From Rhodococcus spelaei (GTDB lineage: Bacteria > Actinomycetota > Actinomycetes > Mycobacteriales > Mycobacteriaceae), in NCBI RefSeq assembly GCF_006704125.1, contig NZ_VIGH01000001.1:795993-859992 (forward strand): 64,000 nt of DNA. The letters run 5' to 3'. Position 1 is the stretch's first letter. Every line of letters begins with the position of its first letter. The position numbers and the translations under genes were made by a program. This document shows positions 49,001-60,402 of this stretch, piece by piece. Under the pieces are notes generated by a model. The model worked only from the letters and a program-made list of their open reading frames with translations. It was not told the origin of the DNA and did not search any database.

Positions 49001-52000
49001 TTGGGTCTGACAGAGGCCGACGGCGAGGCCCTGAGCCGGGGCTGGGCACAGGCTGTGCGCGAACTCGTCTCGGCCGCGGCCCGCCACGACGGACCCGGCG
49101 AGCTGACTCCGTCGGACGTGCCACTGGTGGCGCTCACCCAACCCGAACTGGACCGGATCGGTGTGCTGTCCCCGGCCGGAGTCGAGGCGGTGTGGCCGCT
49201 CTCGCCGCTGCAGGAGGGCCTGTACTTCCAGGCAACCTTCGATGTTGGCGCCGACATCTACACCGCCCAGTTCTCGCTGGACTTCGAGCACCACCTCGAC
49301 GTGGACCGGCTGGACCGGGCGTTGCGCACATTGCAGCGTCGAAACCCCACGCTGCGTGCCGGATTCGTCAGCGAGGGACTCGGCGCGCCGGTGCAGTTCG
49401 TCACCGCGGACCTCGCCGTTCCCATCGTCGAGTTCGACCTCCGTGAACTCGAGCCGGCCGAGCGGGAGACGCATGCCGCCGAGCTGATGGCCACCGACCG
49501 GATCACCCCGTTCGACCTCGCGGCGCCGCCGCTGTGGCGGGCGATGGTGATCCGGCTCGACGACGACCGCGACCGTCTCGTGGTCAACCGCCAGTTCCTG
49601 CTGTGGGACGGGTGGTCGAACGGCATCGTGGTCAGTCAGCTGCTCGCGCTCTACGAGTCTGGCGGCGACGACAGTGGCTTCCCCGCCGTTGCAGGCAGAT
49701 TCGAGGAATACCTGGGGTGGCTCGCGGGCCGCGACGCGGACGAGGGCCGCGCCCGGTGGCGTGAGGCGCTCGCCGGACTCGACGAGCCCACCCTGGTCGG
49801 GACCGCGGTGCCCGGCGAGCCGGTGGCGCCCGACCGTCGGGACGCGGTGTTGTCGGTGGACCTCGGTGAGCGACTGCGCGCCCGTGCCGCCGACACCGGG
49901 GTGACCCTCAACGCACTGCTCAGTGGGGCCCTGGCGCTGGTGCTCGGTACCCAGACCGGGCGGGCCGACGTGGTGTTCGGTACCACCGTGGCCGGCAGGC
50001 CGCCGGAGGTCGAGGGCCTCGACACGGTCGCGGGACTGTTCCTCAACACCGTTCCGGTCCGGGCCACCCTCCGGCCGTCCGAGACGGTCGCGGAACTGTT
50101 GCGTCGCAGCCAGTCCGAGCGTCTCGGCCTGATGCCGCACGACTACCTGGGATTGGCGACGATCCAGCGCGAGTCCGAGCACCGGCAACTCTTCGACGTG
50201 CTGTACGTGCTGCAGAACTTCGTCGACGAGAACCAGGTGTCGGCGCTGAACGACGCGCACGACATCAGCGGCGGAGACAGCGTCGACCACACTCACTACC
50301 CGCTGACGGTCGTGGTGACCCCCGGTACGCGGATGCGGGTCAAGTTCGAGTTCCGCCCCGAACGCCTCGACTCCGAGACGGTCGAGGCGATGCTCGCCCG
50401 ATTCGTCGCTCTGCTCGAGGGATTCGCCGACGACGTCAGCACAGCGGTCGGCTCTCTCGACCTGTCCCTGCCGGCGGAGAGGGCCGCGTTGTCGGTCGGG
50501 TCGGCCGAGCGGGCGCTGCCCGAGGCGACGATCGCCGACCTGTTCGCGGAGGCCGCCAGGCGTACCCCGGACGAGGTCGCGTTGGTCTTCGGCGAGCGGC
50601 AGGTGACCTACCTGGAGCTCGACGGCCGGATCAACGCCGCGGCCCGACTGCTGCTGGCCCACGGTGCCGGTCCGGAACGCATCGTCGCGCTGGGACTGCC
50701 GCGGTCGGTGGAGATGGTGGTGGCGCTGTTCGCGGTGCTGCGCACCGGGTCCGCGTACCTTCCGCTCGAGCTGGACCATCCCGCCGAGCGGCTGCTCGGG
50801 ATGCTCGACGACGCCAGGCCGGTGGTGCTGGTGACCACCCGTGAGGTCCGCGAGACATTCGACGGATTCGACGGTGCCACCGTGCTTCTCGACGACACCG
50901 CAGCGGGTCACGCCACCGGTCCGTTGACCGACGAGGAGCTGGGCGGCTTCGCCCCCGGCACGCCGGGTCGGCTCGACCACCCGGCGTACGTCATCTACAC
51001 CTCGGGGTCGACCGGCAAGCCGAAGGGCGTCGTCACCGGGTACCGCGGCCTGACCAACATGCAGTTCAACCACCGCGCCGAGATCTTCGACCCGACCATT
51101 TCGATGACCGGCGGTCGCCGGCTGCGGATCGCGCACACCGTCTCGTTCGCCTTCGACATGTCCTGGGAGGAGCTGCTCTGGCTCGTCGAGGGCCACGAGG
51201 TGCATATCTGCGACGAGCACCTGCGCCGCGACGCGGAGGCACTGGTCGCGTACTGCAACACCCACCGGGTCGACGTCGTCAACGTGACGCCGACCTATGC
51301 GCAGCACCTGTTCGAGGAGGGACTGCTCGACGACGGACCGGGGGAGCACCGTCCGCCGCTGGTCCTGCTCGGCGGCGAGGCGGTGCCCGATTCGGTGTGG
51401 AACCGCTTGCGCGACACCGACGGGACGTTCGGCTACAACCTGTACGGCCCGACCGAGTACACCATCAACACCCTGGGAGCGAGTACCGGCGACTCGGCCA
51501 CCCCGACTGTCGGCACACCCATCTGGAACACCCGGGCGCACATCCTCGACGGCTGGCTGCGGCCGGTGCCGGCCGGGGTTCCGGGCGAGCTGTACATCGC
51601 GGGCATCGGTCTGGCCCGTGGCTACCTGGACCGTTTCGGTCTGACCGCGGAGCGGTTCGTCGCGGACCCGTTCGAACCCGGTGGTCGTATGTACCGCACG
51701 GGTGACCTCGTGCGTCGCGGGGCCGACGGCCACATCGACTACCTCGGCCGCACCGACGACCAGGTGAAGATCCGTGGCCACCGAATCGAGCTCGGTGAGA
51801 TCGAGTCGGTGTTGGCCGGTCTCGACGGTGTGCGGCAGTGTGCGGTGATCGCGGCTCCCGGCCCGGGCGGCGTCAAGCGCCTGGTCGCGTACGTGGTGCC
51901 TTCCGGGACCGTGAGCGCTGTGCACCCCAACTGGGGTAAGGAGCGCGCACAGGCGCTGCGCGCATCCCTGCCGGAGTACATGGTGCCGAGCGCCTTCGTG

Positions 52001-55000
52001 ACGACCGAGTCGCTGCCGATGACCGTCAACGGCAAGCTCGACGTCCGCGCGTTGCCGCCGGTCCCGGACACGGTGGGCGGCGGCTCGCGCGGGCCCGCGG
52101 ACCACGTCGAGGAAGCGCTGTGTGCGCTGTTCGGCGAATTGCTCGACGTGACCGGCATCGGCGTCGAGGACAGCTTCTTCGACCTGGGTGGGCATTCGCT
52201 GCTGGCGACCCGGCTGATCAGCCGGGCCCGGTCGGCGCTGGCGACCGAACTGTCGATGCGGGACCTGTTCGAGGCACCCACGGTGGCGGAGCTCGCGGAG
52301 CGGGTACGGGGCGGTGCCGGTGCGATCCGGCCCGCGCTGGCGGCGGCGGTGCGACCTGAAGTGCTGCCGCTGTCCACTGCCCAGCAACGACTCTGGCTGA
52401 TCCAGCAGATCGAGGGGCAGTCGGCTGCCTACAACTTCCCGATCGTGCTGCGAATGCGGGGCGAGCTCGACGCGGCCGTGTTCGCCACCGCGCTCGCCGA
52501 CGTGGTCGGCAGGCACGAGTCCCTGCGCACCGTGTTCACCGAGACCGACGGCGTTCCGGCGCAGCGGATCCTCGACTCGGCAACCCCCGAGTTGTCGGTG
52601 GTCGACGGCACCGAGGACGAGATCGCGGACCTGGTCCGCGGCGCCGTGCTGCGGCCGTTCGACCTGACTCGTGAGATCCCGGTGCGTGGCACCGTGATCC
52701 GGCTGGGTGAGCGTGACCAGGTGCTCGCGCTGGTGCTGCACCACATCGCCACCGACGAATGGTCGGACCGGCCGTTCCTGCGCGACCTGATGGTCGCGTA
52801 CGCCTCGCGCAAGGGCGGGCAGGCCCCGCAGTGGGAGCCGCTGGCGGTCCAGTACGCGGACTACACGCTCTGGCAGCGTGACCTGCTCGGCGACCACGCC
52901 GATCCGGAATCCGTGCTGAGCAAGCAGCTCTCGTACTGGGAGTCGCTGCTGAGCGGGGCGCCGGAGGAGCTGGTGCTGCCCACCGACCGCGCCCGGCCGG
53001 CGCGGCCGAGCTTCGCGGGCGGGGCGGTCGAGTTCGACCTCGACCCGTCTACCACCGCGGGTCTTCGGACGATCGCCGCCGAGCGGGGCGCGAGCATGTT
53101 CATGGTGTTGCACGCCGCGGCGGCCGCGTTGCTCACGCGGCTCGGAGCCGGTGACGACCTGCCGTTGGGCGCGCCGATCGCCGGTCGCACCGAGGAGGGG
53201 CTCGACGACCTGGTCGGGTTCTTCGTCAACATCCTGGTCTTGCGCACCGACGTGTCCGGGAACCCGACCTTCGCCGAGCTGCTCGACCGGGTGCGGGAAC
53301 TGGACCTCGCGGCGTTCGCGAACGCGGACGTGCCGTTCGAGTCGGTGGTGGAGCGACTGAACCCGGCGCGCTCGCTCGCTCGCAACCCGCTGTTCCAGGT
53401 GATGGTCGGGTACCACAGTCGCACTGCCGATCTCACCGAGCTGGGTGACCTGACGCTCGAAGCGGTGCCGCTGCAGGAGCGCACCGCGAAGTTCGACCTG
53501 GTGTTCAACTTCACCGAGTACCTGCACGAGGACCGGATCGGGCTGCGGCTCGAGTACGGTGCGGACCTGTTCGACCGGTCCACGGCGGACGCCGTCGCCC
53601 GCAGGCAACTCGCCCTGCTCGACGCGGTCGCGCGGGACCCGGAGTCCCCGGTGAGTGCCGTCGACGTCTTCCTGCCGGGTGAGCGGGATCGGGTCCTGGT
53701 GGCATTCAACGACACCGAGCGGGTGGTGCCCGAGGAGACCCTGGACGAGTCGTTCGCGCGCTGGGTACGGGCCACCCCCGATGCGGTGGCCGTGGTGGAC
53801 GAGGGCGCTCGCGCGACCTACGCCCAGCTCGACCAGCGCTCCGATCGGATTGCCGCGGCGTTGGCGAGCCGGGGCGTCGGTGCCGAATCGGTGGTGGCCC
53901 TTGCCGTTCCGCGGTCGGTGGACATGGTGGCCTCGGTGTTGGCGGTGCTGAAGCTGGGTGCGGCGTACCTCCCGCTCGACCTGAACCATCCCGCGGACCG
54001 GATCTCCTACATGCTCACCGATTCCGCCGCGGCGGTGCTGCTGAGCACTCTCGCCGAAGCCGAGCGGATCGCGACGGTACCGGGCCTGACCCGGGTGCTG
54101 CTCGACGAGCCCGGCACGGTCACCGAGCTGGACGCGGCGGTCGCGCCGGACCGACGGGTCCCGGCGGGGATCGACCACGCCGCCTACGTCATCTACACCT
54201 CCGGTTCCACGGGCAGGCCGAAGGGCGTTGTGGTCTCGCACGAGGGCATCTCGAGCCTGGTCGCCACCGCCGAGGACCGGATGCGGCTGACGCAGGGCTC
54301 GGTGGTGATGCAGTTCGCTTCGGTCGGTTTCGACGTCGCGGTGTTCGAGTTGTCGATGGCGCTGTGCACCGGGTCGCGGTTGGTGATCGTGCCGGACCAC
54401 TCCCGCGTGGCGGGACCGGAACTGACCGACTTCATGCACGAGCACGCGGTGACGCACGCGATCATCCCGCCGTCGTTGATGGCCGCACTGCCCCCGGGCT
54501 GCGACGTCCCCGAGGGCTGCACGGTGCTGGTCGGAACCGAAACCGTGCCGCCGGACCTGATCGGGCGGTGGGCCGAGCGGCTGAATCTGCTTGCCGCCTA
54601 CGGCCTCACCGAGGCCACGGTGAACAACACGCTGTGGCAGGCGCAGCCCGGCTGGAACCAGGCGGTGCCGATCGGCATCCCCGACCCCAACGAGCAGGCG
54701 TTCGTGCTCGACGCCCGGCTGCGGCCCGTCCCGGTCGGCGTGGCGGGCGAGCTGTACATCGCCGGCCGTGGCCTGGCCCGGGGCTACCTCGGGAAGCCGG
54801 GGCTGACTGCAGGCCGGTTCGTCGCCAACCCGTTCGGTCCCGGGCGGATGTACCGCACAGGCGACCTGGCGCGCTGGCGAGCCGATGGGAACGTCGACTT
54901 CCTCGGTCGCGTCGACGACCAGGTGAAGATCCGTGGCTTCCGGATCGAGCTAGGCGAGATCGTCGCCGCGCTGGCCGACCACCCGGAGGTCAACCAGGCC

Positions 55001-56812
55001 ACCGTGATCGCCGATCGGGACGGCGGCATCGCCCGACTGATCGGGTACGTGGTGCCCGTCGCCGGTGCCGTCGTGGACCCCGCCTCGGTGCGCGCGCACG
55101 TGGCCGCGTCACTGCCCGACTACATGGTGCCGAGTGTGGTGATCACGCTCGACGGTCCGCTGCCGTTGACCCCGAACGGGAAGCTGGACCGCAAGGCGCT
55201 GCCCGCCCCGGACTGGGCGGAACTGACCGGCGACGTCGCACCGCGCACGGACCGCGAGCGCATGCTCGCGGAGCTGTTCGCAGAGATCCTGCACCTGCCC
55301 TCGGTCGGCGTGCACGACAACTTCTTCGAGCTCGGCGGTCACTCGATGGCCTCGATGCAGTTGGTCGGACGGGTGCGTGCCCGGCTCGGGGCGCAGCTGA
55401 GCATCCGCGAGGTGTTCGACTCGCCGACCGTCGCCGAACTCGCCGCGCTGACCGAACGGACCGGCGCCGCGGAGCGTCCGCTGCTGGTGCCGACACCGAG
55501 AAGCGAAGGCGGCGTGCCGTTGTCGCCGTCGCAGCGCAGGCAGTGGCGACACTACCGAAACTCCGCGGCCGCGAGTCACGCGCTGTCGCTGTACCCGGGC
55601 CGGCGGCTCGACGTCGCGGCCCTGACGGCGGCGCTGGCCGACGTGGTGGCCCGGCACGAACCGCTGCGTACCGGATTCGTCGAGCTGGACGGCTGCGCAA
55701 CTGGTCGCTCCGCAGGCTCCGCTCCTGAGGTCACCGCTCGCGCCGTGCCCGCGCCGGAGGTCGAGTTCCTCGACGCCGGCGACGCGGACCTGCGGGCGTT
55801 GGTCTACCAGCTCGCACAGCGTCCGATGGACCTGGACGAGCACGCGCCCCTGCGGGTGTACCTGGTCGACGGTGCAGACGGCGAACAGACGCTGCTGCTG
55901 GTGATGCACTACCTCGCCGTCGACGAGTGGTCGGTCGTGCCGCTGCTCGGTGAGCTGCTCGCGGCGTACACGGCCCGCGTCGAGGGGGCCGAACCCGAGC
56001 TACCGGTGCTGCCGGTGGGCTACGCCGACTACGTGGCGTGGTCGGCGGAGGTGCTCGGTGATCCGTCGGACGAGTCGAGCAGGTACGCAACCGAACTCGG
56101 CTACTGGCGGGATCGGCTGGCGGGGCTGCCCGAGCGCATCGTGCTGCCGGGGGAGCGGCCCGGCGGTGCGCCGCGCGGCGACGTGGTCGCGTTGCCCATC
56201 GACGAGCGACTCCACGAGGACATCGACGCCCTGGCCCGACGGACCGGGACCTCGATGTTCATGGTGCTGCAATCCGTGCTGGCGGCCGTCTTGACGGAAA
56301 CCGGTGCGGGCGAGGATCTCCCGATCGGCGCCCTGGTCGCGGGCAGGCCGGAGGAGGCGTTGTCGGGGCTGATCGGCTGCTTCGCCGACACTGTCGTGCT
56401 GCGCACCGACACCTCCGGGGACCCCACCTTCGCCGAGTTGCTGGCGCGGGTACGTGAGTCGAATCTCGCTGCGCTCGAGCACCAGGACATCGGATTCGAC
56501 GATGTGGCAATCGATCTCGGCGGCGAGGTGCTACGTCCGCAGGTGACGATCGTGCACCACGAGCAGGCCCGGCTCGGCGCGGTCGACGGGGTGTTCGGGG
56601 GTCTGCTCCCGGTCCCGGTCGGCGCACCCGTCTCCGACCTGACCCTGAGCTTCTACGAGCCCGTCGGTCCGGGGCCGGTGCATGCGTTCCTGGGCTACCG
56701 CGCCGACGCGCTGGAGTCGGAGCGGGTGCAGGAGTTGGCCGAGCGACTGTGCGTGGTGCTGGTGTCGGTGTGCGAGAACGAGGGTCGGCGACTCGGGCAG
56801 GTCGGTCGGTGA
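40001..56812 (+). CDS. Tetramodular NRPS for a hydroxamate siderophore
   Basis: A 5603-residue NRPS with order C-A-PCP-E / C-A-PCP-E / C-A-PCP / C-A-PCP / C. C1 (about 15-440) has HHSVIDG at 150-156. Carrier serines are 1002, 2525, 4066 and 5115. Adenylation codes read by eye: A1 DINYWGGIG(K), as known for N5-formyl-N5-hydroxyornithine; A2 DVPHASLVE(K), nearest to Ser; A3 DMENLGLIN(K), as known for N5-hydroxyornithine; A4 DVFILGAVN(K), not assigned. E1 and E2 keep the catalytic His and the GxGYGxLRY and NYLGR motifs, so residues 1 and 2 should be D. C3 has QFLLWDG (3198-3204) and the terminal C has HYLAVDE (from 5303) instead of HHxxxDG. No TE is present. Overall it resembles coelichelin/rhequichelin-type assembly. 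It starts at ATG 40001 downstream of paired iron boxes. Confidence 0.95.
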   Translation: MASLHDSTAPSRDLAGWLPVTAAQSEVWVGQQLAPHSPAYNIALTVEVNGPLDIARSVESVYLTIRRAEALHVRFAVGPDEVLRQQRLDPEAWTLHVLDLRDRPDPAAEARAWIERDMQTVAELDSDEPLFTQAILRIDDELTWWHQRYHHSVIDGYGIVLLVEEVVGRQEHPDLLFDERDWSLQTAIDADVAYRSSSRYEADRAHWLEWLADAPEPPVLVSPSPDPVAPPIKASVELDAETVAGLYRFADAVGIRRTRIPFAMIAGYLHRVSGQSDLMLSVPLTGRTGRALRHLPSMASTILPMRLQVDGDSTLAALTADIDRGLIGLLRRGRYRGEDLAREMRALDPTRRVFGPGVNIVLFDHSMTFGGSPAFARDMVTGAIGELDFTVQRGQEGESIRIDLRVGAGLEDDLERHRVQLTEFLGQLAAEPDAPFSRFDVMSTEQRRRVLVDWNDTAGPQPSRTVPELFAAQVAATPDAEALVAGDTRLTYRELGLRVNQLARHLSACGLQPEEVVAVGLPRSAEMVVGLLAIMSAGGAFVPLDPAWPTDRREQVLADAGARLVLTGPGGVPVGPESAVSVDLRDWAHGALSGDPVDPRLDGRSLAYVIFTSGSTGRPKGAMIRHEAICARLLWQVEEVLRFGADDASLFKAPLSFDISVNEILLPLVSGGRLVVADAGGERDPHYLLELIERERVTFVYLVSSMLAVLLDLAEDTAALAGLRHVWCGGEVLTPELFDRFRSRLGTTLYHGYGPAEATIGVSHVIYREHAERIATSIGRPNPNTQLYVLDSLLRPVPPGIAGELYAGGYLLGRGYVGASALTASRFVANPFCSNGSRLYRTGDLARWSEDGTLDFVGRADNQVKIRGMRLELEDVEAAVSTHPGVRQCAVLVRENGAAKYLAAYVRSDGEELDGGAVRDWVATKLPDYMVPTAVVVLDEFPLTANGKLDRRALPEPDLRAGLTGLAPRTELERTLATVVAGVLGCGEVGVTDDFFALGGDSIVAIQVVNHARAAGLRLSARDMFTLRTVAALARELESRGSDELAALPDAADEPLGEIPATPIVARAEETGEAVARFHQSVLVRTPAGLTESAVRDALAALLDRHPALRARLDRRERWLLEVTESGVPDAGELLRTTALPGAGEIDEVVSRETSSAAARLDPDAGVMLQAVWFDGGDRGSGRLLLVVNHLVVDGVSWRVLLEDLARAGSAAMAGTPVDLAPTGTSLRRWSQLLVERARAGAFDHELDHWRSVALPDVAQLGTRALDPALDVCGAAESMTVDLPPKLTGPLLSSVPAAFGGHVNDVLLTALAAALAAWDGLDAVVVDLEGHGREEDSAGRPVDLGRTVGWFTSLYPVRLEAGRPDHRDPAALAAALKAVKEQLRGVPGNGIGYGALRYLTDSGADLTLAADPQVLFNYLGRVTAGGADWLPEAMAGAADPDAPMRHAIEIDAVAEEGPDGPTLRTTISWAPGVLHLDRVEALSREWTAALTALAATAHLGGATPSDFPSARLSQADVDQLEVAVPGLEDVLAMTPLQEGIYFHSAFEDQRPDPYVVQQIIELTGPVEPAALASALQTLVDRHAALRTGLHALSDGRVVQAVAHSVPVPMGHVDLSGLDPDEAQGRIRRILDEERARGFDLERAPLVRYVLVTLSGATGDVPPEHRLLQSIHHIVADGWSVPVMLRELMALYAPAAVAPVLPAPEPYRNYLGWLGSRDREASLEVWRAALADVAEPTGVSSGEPVGPAAVADVTVTLSADRTAALAAFGRSHGLTLSTIVHGTWGLLLGRLTRRSDVLFGSTVSGRGGDLRGIESMVGLFINTVPARLRFRPEESAVSALARWQDEQSMLLDHQYLGLSELRRLTGLQELFDTLVVFENYPIGEGAVADPSGRLEITGITFEENPPYPVTLIVAPGDELRLEVKCQTSVVDSATATSLATGMAAFLGELLAGGDKPISGLALVSDLEREQLEAGWAASAGPVESRTLTDLLDEQAVRTPDAVAVEFGDRSLTYRQMHARANRLARSLVERGVGPESVVAIALGRSLELMVALLAVGKAGGAYLPLDLDYPAERLSYMLADAAPVCVLTDGTLIDTAVPQLTVDLSEPQADSGSQSACVAAVAANSVYLIYTSGSTGRPKGVLVPHRGVVNRLLWMQSENPLVEGDRVLQKTPSSFDVSVPEFFGPLIAGATVVLAEPGGHRDPAYLARLIADRGISRAHFVPSMLELFLAEPAAAQCGSLELVACSGEALPVTSARRFAEVLPGVRLDNLYGPTEAAVEVSYFFGAQALLPEATTVPIGSPVAATRLYVLDQYLNLVPPGSEGELYLSGPQLARGYLGRAALTADRFVADPFVAGERMYRTGDLVRCVDSELEYVGRADDQVKLHGFRIELGEVETALLADPTVARAAVVVREDLPGRQQLVAYLVPSGPVSTSGPHADQKYSQALRASLPAHMVPSAFVELDALPLTPSGKLDRKALPAPDFAAAVSDRAAGTGAEGRLATQFAEVLGLDRVGIDDDFFTLGGDSILAIRLVNLARRDGITLTPRQIFELRTPAAIARLVGETDSDGVESANHAAPVVDGVGEVVPLPVVHRLSEWSGGTDRFNQAMLLHTPTGADVGAVTAALQAVLDHHDGLRSRLTRHAPGVWTTETTAAGTVSADAVLTVVTAPDPEALRRIVTEQSEAATARLSPAAGVMVQAVWFDLGPDAAGRLLVVAHHLVVDGVSWRILLEDLAMAYVAVSSEQVPALDPVQTSLRGYSAIVAEDAARRRRIAELDHWTETTRPGAALVPEATGPATVGSGAQHRVSLSVDDSLAVLTTVPAMAHADVTDVLLTALRIAVTRWHHETGRAESDLLVDLERHGREELTPGVDLSRTVGWFTSISPVRLRPGQDPLSELKDVKERLRAAPDGGIGYGMLRYANARTAGPLGVREQSQILFNYLGRMPSADLGDAAAWTPAPETDALSTDPDADMGGPYRLIVNALCEDTSDGPVLTAVFGRSDLGLTEADGEALSRGWAQAVRELVSAAARHDGPGELTPSDVPLVALTQPELDRIGVLSPAGVEAVWPLSPLQEGLYFQATFDVGADIYTAQFSLDFEHHLDVDRLDRALRTLQRRNPTLRAGFVSEGLGAPVQFVTADLAVPIVEFDLRELEPAERETHAAELMATDRITPFDLAAPPLWRAMVIRLDDDRDRLVVNRQFLLWDGWSNGIVVSQLLALYESGGDDSGFPAVAGRFEEYLGWLAGRDADEGRARWREALAGLDEPTLVGTAVPGEPVAPDRRDAVLSVDLGERLRARAADTGVTLNALLSGALALVLGTQTGRADVVFGTTVAGRPPEVEGLDTVAGLFLNTVPVRATLRPSETVAELLRRSQSERLGLMPHDYLGLATIQRESEHRQLFDVLYVLQNFVDENQVSALNDAHDISGGDSVDHTHYPLTVVVTPGTRMRVKFEFRPERLDSETVEAMLARFVALLEGFADDVSTAVGSLDLSLPAERAALSVGSAERALPEATIADLFAEAARRTPDEVALVFGERQVTYLELDGRINAAARLLLAHGAGPERIVALGLPRSVEMVVALFAVLRTGSAYLPLELDHPAERLLGMLDDARPVVLVTTREVRETFDGFDGATVLLDDTAAGHATGPLTDEELGGFAPGTPGRLDHPAYVIYTSGSTGKPKGVVTGYRGLTNMQFNHRAEIFDPTISMTGGRRLRIAHTVSFAFDMSWEELLWLVEGHEVHICDEHLRRDAEALVAYCNTHRVDVVNVTPTYAQHLFEEGLLDDGPGEHRPPLVLLGGEAVPDSVWNRLRDTDGTFGYNLYGPTEYTINTLGASTGDSATPTVGTPIWNTRAHILDGWLRPVPAGVPGELYIAGIGLARGYLDRFGLTAERFVADPFEPGGRMYRTGDLVRRGADGHIDYLGRTDDQVKIRGHRIELGEIESVLAGLDGVRQCAVIAAPGPGGVKRLVAYVVPSGTVSAVHPNWGKERAQALRASLPEYMVPSAFVTTESLPMTVNGKLDVRALPPVPDTVGGGSRGPADHVEEALCALFGELLDVTGIGVEDSFFDLGGHSLLATRLISRARSALATELSMRDLFEAPTVAELAERVRGGAGAIRPALAAAVRPEVLPLSTAQQRLWLIQQIEGQSAAYNFPIVLRMRGELDAAVFATALADVVGRHESLRTVFTETDGVPAQRILDSATPELSVVDGTEDEIADLVRGAVLRPFDLTREIPVRGTVIRLGERDQVLALVLHHIATDEWSDRPFLRDLMVAYASRKGGQAPQWEPLAVQYADYTLWQRDLLGDHADPESVLSKQLSYWESLLSGAPEELVLPTDRARPARPSFAGGAVEFDLDPSTTAGLRTIAAERGASMFMVLHAAAAALLTRLGAGDDLPLGAPIAGRTEEGLDDLVGFFVNILVLRTDVSGNPTFAELLDRVRELDLAAFANADVPFESVVERLNPARSLARNPLFQVMVGYHSRTADLTELGDLTLEAVPLQERTAKFDLVFNFTEYLHEDRIGLRLEYGADLFDRSTADAVARRQLALLDAVARDPESPVSAVDVFLPGERDRVLVAFNDTERVVPEETLDESFARWVRATPDAVAVVDEGARATYAQLDQRSDRIAAALASRGVGAESVVALAVPRSVDMVASVLAVLKLGAAYLPLDLNHPADRISYMLTDSAAAVLLSTLAEAERIATVPGLTRVLLDEPGTVTELDAAVAPDRRVPAGIDHAAYVIYTSGSTGRPKGVVVSHEGISSLVATAEDRMRLTQGSVVMQFASVGFDVAVFELSMALCTGSRLVIVPDHSRVAGPELTDFMHEHAVTHAIIPPSLMAALPPGCDVPEGCTVLVGTETVPPDLIGRWAERLNLLAAYGLTEATVNNTLWQAQPGWNQAVPIGIPDPNEQAFVLDARLRPVPVGVAGELYIAGRGLARGYLGKPGLTAGRFVANPFGPGRMYRTGDLARWRADGNVDFLGRVDDQVKIRGFRIELGEIVAALADHPEVNQATVIADRDGGIARLIGYVVPVAGAVVDPASVRAHVAASLPDYMVPSVVITLDGPLPLTPNGKLDRKALPAPDWAELTGDVAPRTDRERMLAELFAEILHLPSVGVHDNFFELGGHSMASMQLVGRVRARLGAQLSIREVFDSPTVAELAALTERTGAAERPLLVPTPRSEGGVPLSPSQRRQWRHYRNSAAASHALSLYPGRRLDVAALTAALADVVARHEPLRTGFVELDGCATGRSAGSAPEVTARAVPAPEVEFLDAGDADLRALVYQLAQRPMDLDEHAPLRVYLVDGADGEQTLLLVMHYLAVDEWSVVPLLGELLAAYTARVEGAEPELPVLPVGYADYVAWSAEVLGDPSDESSRYATELGYWRDRLAGLPERIVLPGERPGGAPRGDVVALPIDERLHEDIDALARRTGTSMFMVLQSVLAAVLTETGAGEDLPIGALVAGRPEEALSGLIGCFADTVVLRTDTSGDPTFAELLARVRESNLAALEHQDIGFDDVAIDLGGEVLRPQVTIVHHEQARLGAVDGVFGGLLPVPVGAPVSDLTLSFYEPVGPGPVHAFLGYRADALESERVQELAERLCVVLVSVCENEGRRLGQVGR
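47284..47331. repeat. 18-bp perfect inverted repeat inside the NRPS gene
   Basis: Arms 47284-47301 and 47314-47331 are exact complements with a 12-base loop. The site falls in the linker just before the C-terminal subdomain end of A2 (after LVPSG, before QALRASLP) and is read through in frame. Confidence 0.75.
51915..51956. repeat. Second hairpin at the homologous site in A3
   Basis: An imperfect hairpin, with a nine-bp outer stem carrying one bulge (51915-51923 with 51947-51956) and a six-bp inner stem ACCCCA/TGGGGT. It lies at the same point of A3 (after VVPSG, before QALRASLP) as the repeat in A2. Confidence 0.55.
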
Positions 56813-56830
56813 CCGTGGCGATCAACATAA

Positions 56831-56849
56831 TTAGGATAGGCTGCGCTAC
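56831..56849. promoter_or_regulatory. IdeR box before the ornithine monooxygenase gene
   Basis: TTAGGATAGGCTGCGCTAC matches 14 of 19 positions of the iron-box consensus, with an intact left half. It is 81 bases before the start codon, suggesting a second iron-controlled promoter after the very long NRPS gene. Confidence 0.65.
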
Positions 56850-56930
56850 TATCCGGCGCGGGCCCAGTGTCGGACCCCGAGCATTGTCAGTAACGAGCAC
56901 CGCGGCCGCCGGTCCCTCCGGCGAGGATGG

Positions 56931-58292
56931 ATGACTGTCATGGAATCGACACGCACGGACGAGGTGCTGGACATCGTCGGCGTCGGCTTCGGCCCGTCGA
57001 ACCTCGCACTGGCCATCGCCATCGAGGAACACAACGCCACCTGCGCACCCGACGCCCGAATCTCCGCGCGGTTCATCGAACGCCAGGAGCGGTTCGTCTG
57101 GCATCCGGGCATGCTCCTCGACGGCGCCACCATGCAGATCGCGTTCCCCAAGGATCTTGTGACCTTCCGGAACCCGGCAAGCACGTTCAGCTTCTTCTCG
57201 TACCTGTTCGACCGGGGCCGGTTGGTGGACTTCGTCAACCATCAGACCTTCTTCCCGACCCGCCACGAGTTCAACGACTACCTGCAGTGGGCCGCGGGCC
57301 GGGTGGAGGCCGACGTCCGTTACGGCTCGCCGGTCACCGGCGTGACCGGCGTGCGCGGGCCGGGCGGCGTCGTGGACGAGTTCGAGGTCGCGACGGCGGA
57401 CGGGCAGGTCTCCCGGGCCCGCAACATCGCGGTCGGAGCAGGCCTGCGCGAGCGCATCCCGGAGTGGGCGACGCCGTCGCCGCGGTGCTTCCACAATCAC
57501 CAGTTCCTCTTCCGGATCGAGGAACTGCCCGAGGTGCGGCACCAGCGCTTCGTCGTCCTCGGAGCCGGCCAGAGCGCGGCGGAGGTCGTCCAGTACCTGC
57601 ACCGCAACTTCCCGCAGGCCGAGGTGCACAGCGTCTTCGCGCGCTACGGGTACAGCCCCGCCGACGACAGCCCCTACGCGAACCGGATCTTCGACCCGGG
57701 CACCGTCGACGAACTGCACGGCGCGGACCGCGAGGAGCGCGAACGCCTGCTGTCGTTGCACCGCAGCACCAACTACTCGGTCGTCGACATCGAGCTGATC
57801 AACGAGCTGTACACGACCGAGTACCAGGAGATGGTGCGCGGAACTCGCCGTCTCTTCATGCGCCGTGCCTCGGAGATCGAGTCCGTCGCCGACGGGCCGG
57901 ACGGCATCGAGGTCAGCGTCCGCAGCAATCTGGACGGGCTCACCGACACCCTGATGTGCGACGCCGTGGTGCTGGCGACCGGGTTCACTCCGACACCGCT
58001 CGGCACCCTGATCGGCGACCTCGCCCCGGCGGACGGCGTCGCGACCGAGGTCGAACGCGACTACCGCTTGGTGACCGCTCCAGACATTCGGGGCGGCATC
58101 TACCTGCAGGGCGGCACCGAGAAGACGCACGGGCTCACCGCCTCGCTGCTGTCCAACGTCGCGGTCCGGGCCGGCGAGATTCTCACTTCAGTGCTGGTTA
58201 ACCGATCCGGCTGGCATGTTGTTGATATTGTCGAGGCTTCCACAGCGGTGGATAGTTCGAAGAACGAGTTTGCGACAAGCGAGGCCAGATGA
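56931..58292 (+). CDS. L-ornithine N5-monooxygenase
   Basis: A 453-residue flavin-dependent N-hydroxylase of the SidA/PvdA/CchB group. FAD-binding motif GVGFGPSN is at 17-24, the conserved [21 protein letters not shown] substrate/flavin stretch follows, NADPH motif GAGQSAAEV is near residue 205, and LATGFTPTP is near 348. It converts ornithine to N5-hydroxyornithine with NADPH and O2, providing both NRPS hydroxyornithine residues and the formyltransferase substrate. The start at 56931 (MTVMEST) is preceded by GAGGATGG. The gene is 118 bases after the NRPS, behind its own iron box, and overlaps the MbtH gene by four bases. A lysine substrate is less likely given the adenylation codes. Confidence 0.93.
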   Translation: MTVMESTRTDEVLDIVGVGFGPSNLALAIAIEEHNATCAPDARISARFIERQERFVWHPGMLLDGATMQIAFPKDLVTFRNPASTFSFFSYLFDRGRLVDFVNHQTFFPTRHEFNDYLQWAAGRVEADVRYGSPVTGVTGVRGPGGVVDEFEVATADGQVSRARNIAVGAGLRERIPEWATPSPRCFHNHQFLFRIEELPEVRHQRFVVLGAGQSAAEVVQYLHRNFPQAEVHSVFARYGYSPADDSPYANRIFDPGTVDELHGADREERERLLSLHRSTNYSVVDIELINELYTTEYQEMVRGTRRLFMRRASEIESVADGPDGIEVSVRSNLDGLTDTLMCDAVVLATGFTPTPLGTLIGDLAPADGVATEVERDYRLVTAPDIRGGIYLQGGTEKTHGLTASLLSNVAVRAGEILTSVLVNRSGWHVVDIVEASTAVDSSKNEFATSEAR

Positions 58293-58522
58293 GCACCAAT
58301 CCCTTTGACGACGAAGACGGTCGCTTCTACGTTCTCGTCAATGACGAGGACCAGCACTCGCTGTGGCCGACCTTCTCCGAGGTGCCGCAGGGTTGGCGTG
58401 TGGTATTCGGCGAGGACAGCCGCCAGGCGTGCGTTGAGTACGTAGAGAAGAACTGGACCGACATGCGGCCCAAGAGCCTGCGTGAGGCGATGGAGAAGGA
58501 CAAGGCCGCCGGCAACGGCTAG
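58289..58522 (+). CDS. MbtH-like NRPS activator
   Basis: This 77-residue protein carries the MbtH family signature: [10 protein letters not shown] (18-27), then [10 protein letters not shown] (32-41) and [18 protein letters not shown] (51-68), with the three conserved Trp residues. MbtH proteins bind adenylation domains and are needed for their folding or activity, so its partner is the NRPS encoded upstream. Translation is coupled to the monooxygenase (ATGA overlap). Its TAG stop interlocks with the TAG of the convergent exporter gene in the palindrome CTAG at 58519-58522. Confidence 0.95.
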   Translation: MSTNPFDDEDGRFYVLVNDEDQHSLWPTFSEVPQGWRVVFGEDSRQACVEYVEKNWTDMRPKSLREAMEKDKAAGNG

Positions 58523-59973
58523 GACCTGCCCTTTCGAACGACCCGCTCCGGGTCCGTTCTGCGGTGACGCAGAATCGGACGCCGGAGCGCGTCTGTTTTC
58601 CGGAGCATCCGCGGCCGCCGGAGGGTGCGCGCGGTCCATTCGCCGAGCGTGACACCCGCGGCGAGCGCCACACCGATGCCGAGGGCGGACAGCAGTGCGC
58701 CGAGCCCGTCCAGCAGTTGGTCGTTGAGCAGCGCGTACAGGCCGCGGTACAGGGCCAGACCGGGCAGTAGCGGCGTGATGCCCGCGACCGCGACGACCTG
58801 CGGTGGGGTCAGCGCCCGTCGGGCCATCAGGCCGCCGACGAACCCGACCACCGTCGCGGCGACCGCCGAACCGATCACGGGCCCGATGTGCGCGCTCAGG
58901 ACCAGGTAGTACACCAGGATTCCGGCCGCACCGCCGAGTCCGGCCGCGGTCAGGGCACGCTTCTCCGCGTAGCAGGCGACCGCGAAGAACAACGACGTGA
59001 ACGCGCCCGCGACGACCTGCACCGGGATCTGGGTGAGGGCGGGGGAGATGCCGGGCGGCACTGTCACGGGCAGGGTCGACCCGACAGCCGCCGCGATCCG
59101 CAGCGAGATCGCGACGCCCGCGATGATCCCGCCCGTCATCATGAGGACCTCGAAGAACCGCGCGACGGCCGTGACCGGCGCGCCGGTGATCGCATCCTGC
59201 ACCGAGCCGACCAGCGACAGTCCGGACAGCAGCACGATGACGCCCGCCGCGATGACCAGCGAGGGTTTGACGTCGATGCCGAGCTGGTCCCGGAAGGTGT
59301 AGAGCACGCCGGCCGGCGCGGCCGCGATCAGGCCGCCGGTGACCTGCTGGAAGAAGAACGGCAGGCCGATCCGGTTGAGTCGGCGGTTGACGCGGTCGAT
59401 CACCATGGTGGTGAGGAAGCTGATGATCGCCACCAGCCAGTTTCCGCCCAGCAACACCGATGCCGACGCGGCCATCGCCGCCCAGGCGAAGGTCGCGGTC
59501 CAGCGGTTGTACGGGTGCGGGGCGTGGGTGATGGCGGTGATCGCGCCGAGCGCCTCGTCCGGTCCGAGCGCCTCGGTTCGCAGCCGCCGGGTGAGCCGGT
59601 CGACGGCGGCGAGCCGGGTGAAATCCAGTGACCGGTAGTGCACCACCCGCATGCTCGTCGCCGGTGGCATGGTGGGGCCGCGGTGCGCGCTGATGCGGAT
59701 CGCGTTGTAGGTGACGTCGACGTCGCAGCGGGCCAGCCCGTAGGACGCGGCGACGAACAACACCTGGTTGGTGGTGTCGATGGCCGAGGTGCCCGAGGCC
59801 AGCAGCACCTCACCCGACCGCACCGCGATGTCGAGCACCTCGGCGACCCGGGCGTCGTCGGTGAGGTCGATCGGCTGCAGCGGTGTCGGCGCGGCGGTCG
59901 GAGCGTCGACCATCGCGCGCTGCTCGCCGATGAGTTTGTTCAGCGAGGTGACTGCGCCGCGCCACCTCGACAC
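58519..59973 (-). CDS. ThrE-family threonine/serine exporter-like membrane protein
   Basis: A protein of about 484 residues with the two-part ThrE plan. An N-terminal soluble stretch ([16 protein letters not shown]...[17 protein letters not shown]) leads into ten or so hydrophobic helices ending near [14 protein letters not shown], a conserved ThrE segment. ThrE exports Thr and Ser by proton-motive force in corynebacteria; whether this member has the same substrate is not visible. GTG at 59973, one base after the stop of the SnoaL-like gene, is the chosen start; the frame extends further upstream but inside that gene. The Met at VDAPTAAP about 25 codons later is a possible start. The C terminus is strongly basic. 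Confidence 0.8.
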   Translation of the reverse strand: MSRWRGAVTSLNKLIGEQRAMVDAPTAAPTPLQPIDLTDDARVAEVLDIAVRSGEVLLASGTSAIDTTNQVLFVAASYGLARCDVDVTYNAIRISAHRGPTMPPATSMRVVHYRSLDFTRLAAVDRLTRRLRTEALGPDEALGAITAITHAPHPYNRWTATFAWAAMAASASVLLGGNWLVAIISFLTTMVIDRVNRRLNRIGLPFFFQQVTGGLIAAAPAGVLYTFRDQLGIDVKPSLVIAAGVIVLLSGLSLVGSVQDAITGAPVTAVARFFEVLMMTGGIIAGVAISLRIAAAVGSTLPVTVPPGISPALTQIPVQVVAGAFTSLFFAVACYAEKRALTAAGLGGAAGILVYYLVLSAHIGPVIGSAVAATVVGFVGGLMARRALTPPQVVAVAGITPLLPGLALYRGLYALLNDQLLDGLGALLSALGIGVALAAGVTLGEWTARTLRRPRMLRKTDALRRPILRHRRTDPERVVRKGRS

Positions 59974-59974
59974 G

Positions 59975-60340
59975 TCAGGAGACCGCGTCCTTCTCGCTGA
60001 GATCGGTTGCCGAGAAGGCAGATTCGAGCGACTCGTGCCGGAATACGGAGGTGACCTGGTCGTCCACGACACGGAAGGCCACCGCGCCGGTCGTGGTCTG
60101 GCCCTCGGCGGTGGCCTGCTCCTCGACCACCACGACGCCGTGGTGGACGAACATCCGGCCGGGATTCAGGGTCAACCCGGAGGTCGTGGCCCACTCGCGC
60201 AGCGTGGTCAGGCCCTGGCTGGCGCCGGTGTGGTCGCCGATCTCGACGTCGTCGCTGGACAGCGCCAGCAGCGTGTCGATGTCGGAGTCGTTCAGCGCGT
60301 CGTGCCACGCGAGGACCGTGGCGATCTCGGAGGTACTCAT
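59975..60340 (-). CDS. SnoaL-like (NTF2-fold) small protein
   Basis: A 121-residue protein starting MSTSEIATVLAWHDALN at 60340. The layout is that of SnoaL-like domains: the N-terminal helix, NDSDIDTLLALSSDDVEIGD as the typical entry to the cone-shaped barrel, FVHHGVVVVEEQATAEG and VAFRVVDDQVTSVFRHE strands. Members are cyclases, isomerases or binding proteins, so activity cannot be assigned. It is translationally adjacent to the ThrE-like gene (one base between stop and start), suggesting a two-gene operon. Confidence 0.7.
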   Translation of the reverse strand: MSTSEIATVLAWHDALNDSDIDTLLALSSDDVEIGDHTGASQGLTTLREWATTSGLTLNPGRMFVHHGVVVVEEQATAEGQTTTGAVAFRVVDDQVTSVFRHESLESAFSATDLSEKDAVS

Positions 60341-60402
60341 GACTGCCACGCTAATCCGTTTCAGGGCGCCGGGTGAGGCGGAGAGAGGATCGGGGTCGGC
60401 GG

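Noticed and set aside
48890..54457. Very long open frame on the minus strand across the NRPS gene
   Set aside because: It is the antisense shadow of a GC-rich, low-stop coding frame; it is full of Arg/His/Gln/Gly-rich sequence with no domains and no ribosome site.
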